From: Roseateles chitinivorans | Lineage (GTDB): Bacteria; Pseudomonadota; Gammaproteobacteria; Burkholderiales; Burkholderiaceae_C | Assembly (NCBI RefSeq): GCF_002761755.1 | Contig: NZ_PEOG01000053.1 | Coordinates: 1 to 40,453 of the forward strand | DNA: 40,453 nt | Direction of reading: 5' to 3' | In this document: in pieces, positions 36,281 through 40,453 of the stretch | Layout of the letters: each line of letters begins with the position of its first letter | Position numbering within the stretch: the stretch's first letter is position 1 | Notes under the pieces: model-generated | What the model saw: the letters and a program-made list of their open reading frames with translations, nothing else | Told to the model about the DNA's origin: nothing | Database searches by the model: none | Program-made: the position numbers and the translations under genes

Positions 36281-36444
36281 TCAGACCGACCGGGTCCCCT
36301 TTTCGGAACTTAAGGAGGGATTGCCGGCTACGCCGGCGGAGGGACTTCGCTCGGACACAAACAGTCCTGAGGACTGTTTGTGCCTAGCGAAGGCCTGGGG
36401 CCTCTGGCCCCAGGCATGGAGAAAAGGGGACCCGGTCGGTCTGA
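36281..36444. repeat. 164-bp structured palindromic element with perfect 24-bp terminal inverted repeats
   Basis: The arms 36281-36304 (starting TCAGACCGACCGGG) and 36421-36444 (ending CCCGGTCGGTCTGA) are perfect inverted repeats over 24 bp. The 116-bp core holds three further perfect hairpins: GCCGGC 36323-36328 with 36332-36337; a 12-bp stem 36356-36367 with 36371-36382 (loop TGA), itself enclosed by CTTCGCT 36345-36351 with AGCGAAG 36386-36392; and a 10-bp stem 36393-36402 with 36406-36415 (loop TCT). The whole can fold as a cloverleaf-like cruciform. No ORF and no clear target-site duplication is visible. It fills the space between convergent otsB and mscS. It could be a MITE/REP-like element, a structured RNA, or an elaborate bidirectional terminator. 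Confidence 0.85.
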
Positions 36445-36482
36445 GCCGCGCTCGGTCCCCGCAGGTCATACCGCGAGGCGCT

Positions 36483-37604
36483 TCAAGGCGCCGGCGACGG
36501 CGGCAACGACGGCTTGATGACCGGCGCCGCTGGCGCCGGCACATCCTCCACCAGCGCCCGAACTCGCGGCAGCGACTGCGGATAGGTCTTCTGCAGCCAG
36601 GCGATGAGACCCTCCCGCAATTCGCAGCGCAGGTCAAAGGCCTTGCCGGAGTCCTTCGCACTGACCAGCACCCGGATCTGCATGGTGCGCTCGGTCGTCT
36701 CCACGACTTGCACCCCGCACACGCGGCCGTCCCAGTGCGCCGATGCCTTGCACATCGCCGTCGCCTTCTCCCGGAGGTCCTGCACGGGCAGGGTGAAGTC
36801 GACCCAGAGCATGACGGTGCCGAGGATGCTGGCGCTGGTGCGGGTCCAGTTCTGGAACGGGTGTTCGATGAACCACTGCAGCGGGATGATCAGCCGGCGT
36901 TCGTCCCAGACCTTGAGCACGACGTAGGTCGAGGTGATCTCCTCGACCCGGCCCCATTCGCCTTCGATGATGAGCACGTCGTCGAGGCGGATCGGCTGGG
37001 CCATCGCGATCTGCAGGCCGGCGAGCAGGTTCCCGAACACGGAGCGTGCGGCCAGGCCGAAGACCAGCCCGGCGATGCCGGCCGAGGCCAGCAGGCTGGC
37101 GCCGACCTGCTTCGCGCGCGGGAAGGTCATCAGCACGAAGGCGAGCGCGGTGAGCATCACCGCGCCTTTGGCCACCCGTGCGAGCACCTTGGTCTGCGTC
37201 TGGATGCGACGGGCCGCGAGGTTGTCCTCGACATCGGCGGGATGCATCAGCGCCACGCCCTGCGCGACGCCGGTGATCGCGCCGGCACCCACGGCCGCGA
37301 GCGACAGGATGGTCAGCACGCCCAACAGATGCTGCACGCCGCCGATGCCGGCGACGGTATCGGGCACGCCCTGCGCGGCGATCAGCAGGCCGATCAGCGG
37401 CAGTGCCCAGCGCGCCGGGTTGTCGCAGCGTTTCACCACCGCGGTCAGCAGCGGCGAGAAGCGGGTCAGCCGCAGCGCGATCGGGCGCAGGATCGCGTGC
37501 AGCAGGAGCGCACCCGCCACCACCGCCAGGGCGCCGAGCAACAACTGACCCCACAGCAGCAGGTCGCCATCGAGGAGGTTGAATCGAGTCTTCCAGGCTT
37601 GCAT
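36483..37604 (-). CDS. MscS-family mechanosensitive channel
   Basis: A 373-residue inner-membrane channel. Four or five transmembrane helices occupy about 17-200 (GQLLLGALAVVAGALLLHAIL, LGVLTILSLAAVGAGAITG and others). The pore-lining helix is GASLLASAGIAGLVFGLAA, followed by the MscS signature RSVFGNLLAGLQIAMAQPIRLDD and the beta domain GEWGRVEEITSTYVVLKVWDERRLIIP, with QWFIEHPFQNWTR as in YnaI-type members. It has a Pro-rich C-terminal tail. It releases solutes on hypo-osmotic shock, a natural counterpart to the ots genes. The ATG at 37604 is nearly leaderless relative to the upstream -24/-12 element. Confidence 0.88.
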   Translation of the reverse strand: MQAWKTRFNLLDGDLLLWGQLLLGALAVVAGALLLHAILRPIALRLTRFSPLLTAVVKRCDNPARWALPLIGLLIAAQGVPDTVAGIGGVQHLLGVLTILSLAAVGAGAITGVAQGVALMHPADVEDNLAARRIQTQTKVLARVAKGAVMLTALAFVLMTFPRAKQVGASLLASAGIAGLVFGLAARSVFGNLLAGLQIAMAQPIRLDDVLIIEGEWGRVEEITSTYVVLKVWDERRLIIPLQWFIEHPFQNWTRTSASILGTVMLWVDFTLPVQDLREKATAMCKASAHWDGRVCGVQVVETTERTMQIRVLVSAKDSGKAFDLRCELREGLIAWLQKTYPQSLPRVRALVEDVPAPAAPVIKPSLPPSPAP

Positions 37605-37616
37605 GCGGCCGGGACC

Positions 37617-37632
37617 GGCAAGTCCCGTTCCG
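37617..37632 (-). promoter_or_regulatory. Sigma-54-type element upstream of the mscS-like gene
   Basis: On the minus strand CGGAACGGGACTTGCC gives GG-AACG-N4-TTGC. The -12 GC is only 14-15 nt before the start codon at 37604, so transcription would begin almost at the ATG. It forms an 8-bp inverted repeat (CCGGCAAG with CTTGCCGG) with the neighbouring plus-strand element. Confidence 0.4.
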
Positions 37633-37637
37633 GCGCC

Positions 37638-37653
37638 GGGCCGGCCGCTTGCC
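37638..37653 (+). promoter_or_regulatory. Sigma-54-type promoter of the hydrophilic protein gene at 37688
   Basis: GGGCCGGCCGCTTGCC gives GG-N8-TTGC, with the -12 GC 36 nt before the ATG at 37688. Part of the leader (GATTCC and CGATCA) recurs upstream of the SDR gene. Confidence 0.5.
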
Positions 37654-37687
37654 GGACGGGGGGTGATTCCACGATCAGGAGACCGAC

Positions 37688-38047
37688 ATGGCCGACAACA
37701 AGACCCGACCGTCACCCGGCGACGCGGATCAGCCGCGGCGCCTGCTGGACCAGGCTCCGGTCGCGCCGGGCACGCAGGCGCCCGACGCGCAGCCGCGACA
37801 CCAGGAGGACCTGCAGCTGCCTCACGAGCGCGACCAGAGCGTGCGAGGCGACTCGACCGGCAGCCACGGTACCGGCGCCGCCGGCGAGCGCCAGCGCGAG
37901 GTCATCGGACAGGCTGGGGACGATCTGAAGCAGGGGCAGGTCGACACCGACCTGCGCGCCACGCCCGGCCTCGATGCCGAACGGCGCGACCGCATGGTCC
38001 CCGGTGCGCCGCCCGCCGGTCCGACCCGCCGCGGCGGCGGCGGTTAG
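37688..38047 (+). CDS. Hydrophilic, intrinsically disordered protein
   Basis: A 119-residue protein rich in Gln, Asp, Arg, Pro and Gly, without hydrophobic segments or signal peptide, ending TRRGGGG. It contains short charged stretches (HQEDLQLPHERDQ; VIGQAGDDLKQGQVDTDL) but no known domain. AGGAG lies 7 nt before ATG 37688. Like the gene at 10947-11333 it looks like a hydrophilin-type stress protein, which is inference from composition. Confidence 0.65.
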   Translation: MADNKTRPSPGDADQPRRLLDQAPVAPGTQAPDAQPRHQEDLQLPHERDQSVRGDSTGSHGTGAAGERQREVIGQAGDDLKQGQVDTDLRATPGLDAERRDRMVPGAPPAGPTRRGGGG

Positions 38048-38078
38048 CCGAGGCCGAGCCGCCTGACAGCGCTCCAAT

Positions 38079-38105
38079 GAAAACAGGGCCTCAGTCGGGC
38101 CCTGT
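38079..38105 (-). terminator. Intrinsic terminator of rpoN
   Basis: ACAGGGCC 38083-38090 pairs with GGCCCTGT 38098-38105. Read on the minus strand, the stem is followed by TTTTC, 39 nt past the rpoN stop codon. It also lies 35 nt past the stop of the convergent gene at 38047. Confidence 0.7.
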
Positions 38106-38143
38106 CCTTGTCTCCGTCACGCCTCGCGAATGATCGTCGATCG

Positions 38144-39547
38144 TCAGCTGTGCTGGCGGCGCCGTTCCACCGCATCGATGCGCAGCATCTGGCGGTACTT
38201 GGTCACCGTGCGCCGCGCGACGACCAGGCCCTGACGGGCCAGCTGGCGCGTGATCTCGGCGTCGGACAGCGGGTTCTCGGGCCGCTCGGCCTCGATGATG
38301 TCCTTGATCAGCCCGCGGATCGCGGTGCCGGAGCACGCGCTGCCGTTGCTGCTGACGATCGCGCGGGAGAAGAAGTACTTGAGCTCGTACACGCCGGTCG
38401 GCGTCGCGAGGTACTTGTTGTTGGTCACCCGCGAGACGGTCGATTCATGGATGCCGACCTCGTCGGCGATCTCCTTCAGCCCCAGCGGCTTCATCGCCAT
38501 CGCGCCGAATTCGAGGAAGTGGCGCTGCCGGCGCACGATCGCGCTGGCCACGTCCAGGATGGTCGAGAAGCGCTGCTCGATGTTGCGCATCGTCCAGCGC
38601 GCCTCCTGCAGGTGATTGGCCATCTCGGCATGACCCTGCTGGCGATGGCGCTGGAACAGCTCCGCATAGACCTGGTTCATCCGCACCTTCGGGATGACCG
38701 CCGGATTGAGTTGCACGCGCCACTGGCCGCGCACCTTGGTCGTCAGCACGTCCGGCACGATGTAGGCCGCCTGCGTCGTCTCGTAGCGCCAGCCCGGCCG
38801 CGGATCGAAGCGGCGCAGCTTCAGGCAGACGGCCTCCGCCTCGGCAACGCTGACGTCCAGCAGCTGCGCCAGCGCCGGCACGTCGCGCGAGGCCAGCAGG
38901 TTCAGGTGCTGGGTGATGATGCGCTCGGCCAGCCGGCGGCTGCGAGCGTCCTCGATCTTGGGCAGCTGCAGCAGCAGGCATTCCGCGACGCTGCGGGCAC
39001 CCACGCCCAGCGGGTCCAGCGCCTGCACCCGCTTGAGCGCGATCTGCATCTCTTCCAGCGCCACCGGCGGCTGCATCTGGGCGACCGCCGCCAGTTCCTC
39101 CAGCGAGCTGCGCAGATAGCCGTCGTCGTCGACCGATTCGGCCACGATGGTGGCCAGCACCAGATCGCGCGGCGACAGGCGCAGCACATTGAGCTGGCTG
39201 CGCAGGTGCTCGCGCAGGCAGGTCTGCGCGGCGGTCATCTCGAGCGCGCTGAGCTCGCCGTCTTCGGCCCGGCGCATCGAGCCGGAGCTCTCCGCGCGCC
39301 AGATCTCGCGATCGTCGGGCAGCGGCTCCGGCGTTTCGGCCATCACCGGCGACGGCGCGACCGGCACGTCGGCGTCCAGCGGCAGGGCTTCATCCGAGCC
39401 CTCGGTGACTTCGAGGAAGGGATTGCGCCCCAGCATGTCGGTGACCATGGTGGAGAAATCCAACGAGGACATCTGCAGCAGCCGCACGGCATGCTGGAGG
39501 CGAGGCGACAGTGTCTGCGACTGCTTGTGCTCGTGCCTGAGTTCCAT
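38144..39547 (-). CDS. rpoN: RNA polymerase sigma-54 factor RpoN
   Basis: A 467-residue sigma-54 factor. Region I is Gln/Leu-rich (SQTLSPRLQHAVRLLQMSSLDF), an acidic region II follows, then the core-binding domain (ECLLLQLP, TIVAESVDDDGYLR, QALDPLGVGARSVAECLLLQ), the helix-turn-helix GLKEIADEVGIHESTVSRVT and the RpoN box ARRTVTKYR near the C-terminus, nearly the canonical ARRTVAKYR. It directs polymerase to -24/-12 promoters and needs an AAA+ activator. It lacks the usual neighbours (LptB upstream, HPF and PtsN downstream), so it is probably a second rpoN copy. The ATG 39547 is assumed; GTG 39556, with AGGAG nine bases upstream, is an alternative adding three residues. Confidence 0.93.
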   Translation of the reverse strand: MELRHEHKQSQTLSPRLQHAVRLLQMSSLDFSTMVTDMLGRNPFLEVTEGSDEALPLDADVPVAPSPVMAETPEPLPDDREIWRAESSGSMRRAEDGELSALEMTAAQTCLREHLRSQLNVLRLSPRDLVLATIVAESVDDDGYLRSSLEELAAVAQMQPPVALEEMQIALKRVQALDPLGVGARSVAECLLLQLPKIEDARSRRLAERIITQHLNLLASRDVPALAQLLDVSVAEAEAVCLKLRRFDPRPGWRYETTQAAYIVPDVLTTKVRGQWRVQLNPAVIPKVRMNQVYAELFQRHRQQGHAEMANHLQEARWTMRNIEQRFSTILDVASAIVRRQRHFLEFGAMAMKPLGLKEIADEVGIHESTVSRVTNNKYLATPTGVYELKYFFSRAIVSSNGSACSGTAIRGLIKDIIEAERPENPLSDAEITRQLARQGLVVARRTVTKYRQMLRIDAVERRRQHS

Positions 39548-39676
39548 TGCTCCCACTTGTGAGACTCCTGTCCGGTAGAGGATGAAACTGCCCGCAACCG
39601 GTTCCGGAGGTCCCCGCCGCGCAGGACGGGAACAGGTTGCACGCAGTGCCGGCGAACCGGCCTGATGGTCCCTCAG

Positions 39677-39692
39677 CGCAAGGACCATGCCA
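39677..39692 (-). promoter_or_regulatory. Sigma-54-type element upstream of rpoN
   Basis: On the minus strand TGGCATGGTCCTTGCG gives TGG-CATG-N4-TTGC, about 131 nt before the rpoN start codon. It would allow autoregulation. Confidence 0.5.
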
Positions 39693-40027
39693 CCTCGGCG
39701 CGGCGGTTTCACATCGCGGAGCCGGTGTCATCCGGCGTGCCTGCCAGAAAGCCGCAAACCCACTGGGCACGGGGCCTGCCGGCGAATTGGCCGGACGCGA
39801 GGGCGACGGCGGATTCGCCGGTCGCGAGCCGGGCCGCCGCTGCTGGCGCAGCCGCGGGGCCCCTTCCACCGCCCCGATCGAGCAAGGCTTTCGGCACCGT
39901 TTACCGATGGCCGGAGGGCGCGCACCCGCTCGTCGAAGAAGACGCCCGGGACTTGGACGGGTAACCACCCGTACCGTGCCCGCGCCCCACGCGACCGCGC
40001 GTCCCACGGGGCGTGAATCCCGGCAGT

Positions 40028-40043
40028 TGGCCCGGGGCTTGCT
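40028..40043 (+). promoter_or_regulatory. Sigma-54 promoter of the AI-2E family transporter gene
   Basis: TGGCCCGGGGCTTGCT differs from TGGCACG-N4-TTGCW at one position. The -12 GC at 40041-40042 is 73 nt before the ATG at 40115. Confidence 0.68.
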
Positions 40044-40114
40044 TCGAGCGTCCGACAGCCCCGTTCCTCCGTCATCCTTACATCTTGCGAGCCGCCACCC
40101 TGCCCCCGACCACG

Positions 40115-40453
40115 ATGCGCCGCTGGGCGACGCGCGGACTCCTGTTGATCGCGCTGGTCTTCCTGCTGAAGGAGGCGAGCGCCATCGTCCTGCCGGTGCT
40201 GGTGGCCCTGATCCTGACCTTCGTCCTGGCGCCGGCGGTGCGGACGATGCGGCATCACGGCATGCCGGAATCGGTGAGCGCCGCGATGCTGGTGACGACC
40301 GTGGTGGGCTGCAGCGTGCTGAGCGTGGCGCTGCTGGCGGAACCGGCCGCGCAGTGGTGGCAGCGCGCGCCCGAGGCGGTGTCGCAGGCGCTGAACCGCG
40401 TCGATCGGTGGCGCGCGTCGATCCCGGGCTTCGGCCCGCCGGTCGAGCGGCGC
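40115..40453 (+). CDS. AI-2E/PerM-family transporter (3' end outside window)
   Basis: The first 113 residues of an integral membrane protein of the AI-2E (TqsA/PerM) family. Two hydrophobic segments (GLLLIALVFLLKEASAIVLPVLVALILTFVLAP, split by a charged turn) are followed by VRTMRHHGMPESVSAAMLVTTVVG, the typical basic loop and third helix, then a soluble region AAQWWQRAPEAVSQALNRVDRW. Members export the autoinducer AI-2 or act as Na+/H+ or solute exporters; the substrate cannot be told from this fragment. The ATG 40115 lacks a clear ribosome site, so the start is provisional. It is divergent from rpoN. Confidence 0.75.
   Translation, partial: MRRWATRGLLLIALVFLLKEASAIVLPVLVALILTFVLAPAVRTMRHHGMPESVSAAMLVTTVVGCSVLSVALLAEPAAQWWQRAPEAVSQALNRVDRWRASIPGFGPPVERR

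Larger units (their letters stand above)
39548..40114. other. 567-bp intergenic region between rpoN and the AI-2E transporter gene
   Basis: No convincing gene is seen; a 99-codon open frame at 39665-39964 is Ala/Pro/Arg-rich and has no ribosome site. The region holds the minus-strand -24/-12 element before rpoN, a further plus-strand GG-CACG-N4-CTGC at 39766-39779, a 6-bp hairpin (ACGGGT 39957-39962 with ACCCGT 39967-39972), and the -24/-12 element at 40028-40043. It has the size and content of a sigma-54 control region with room for distant activator sites, or a small RNA. Confidence 0.5.

Noticed and set aside
39665..39964. 99-codon open frame between rpoN and the AI-2E gene
   Set aside because: No ribosome site, no hydrophobic core or domain, and it overlaps promoter-like elements of both neighbours.

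Overview
The window reads as chromosomal DNA of a high-GC (roughly 70 % by eye) beta-proteobacterium, most likely a Burkholderiales member of the Roseateles/Mitsuaria/Rubrivivax kind. This is inferred from base composition, two PEP-CTERM secreted proteins, a PaoABC aldehyde oxidase, an RpoN paralogue and many hybrid histidine kinases. No rRNA, tRNA, CRISPR array, transposase or prophage gene was seen. Two genes are cut by the window edges: paoA on the left and an AI-2E/PerM family transporter on the right.

Layout. 1-3808: paoABC, a periplasmic molybdenum aldehyde oxidoreductase. 3866-6940: a hybrid sensor kinase divergent from an OmpR-type regulator. 6913-10010: two PEP-CTERM exported proteins (an SGNH hydrolase and a flocculation/PepA-like protein) flanking a Crp/Fnr-like regulator. 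10354-11333: a small membrane protein and an acidic disordered protein. 11457-16786: a CheR-type methyltransferase, a giant CHASE3-GAF kinase with three receivers, and a beta/gamma-crystallin plus glycine-zipper protein. 16948-23944: a stressosome module rsbR-rsbS-rsbT-rsbX continuing without gaps into two histidine kinases, with a divergent REC-kinase of degenerate ATP site. 23952-27689: a PqqU-like TonB receptor divergent from a PQQ-type sugar dehydrogenase. 27809-29619: a hipBA toxin-antitoxin module with its own AT-rich promoter. 29633-38047: a stress block with a hemerythrin, a PAS-like protein, a GSP39-like SDR, disordered proteins, a membrane-tethered OtsA with OtsB, and an MscS channel. 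38144-40453: rpoN and the AI-2E transporter.

The most striking pattern is regulatory. Twelve transcription units between 8.1 kb and the right edge carry a GG-N8-TTGC element in the correct orientation upstream of the start codon. Several are close to the sigma-54 consensus TGGCACG-N4-TTGCW, and the window ends with rpoN itself carrying one. This points to a sigma-54-dependent stress/desiccation regulon (trehalose, MscS, disordered proteins, SDR, stressosome-linked kinase, PQQ uptake and use). No AAA+ enhancer-binding activator is encoded here.

The other standout is a 164-bp element between otsB and mscS. It has perfect 24-bp terminal inverted repeats and a core that folds into three further perfect hairpins.
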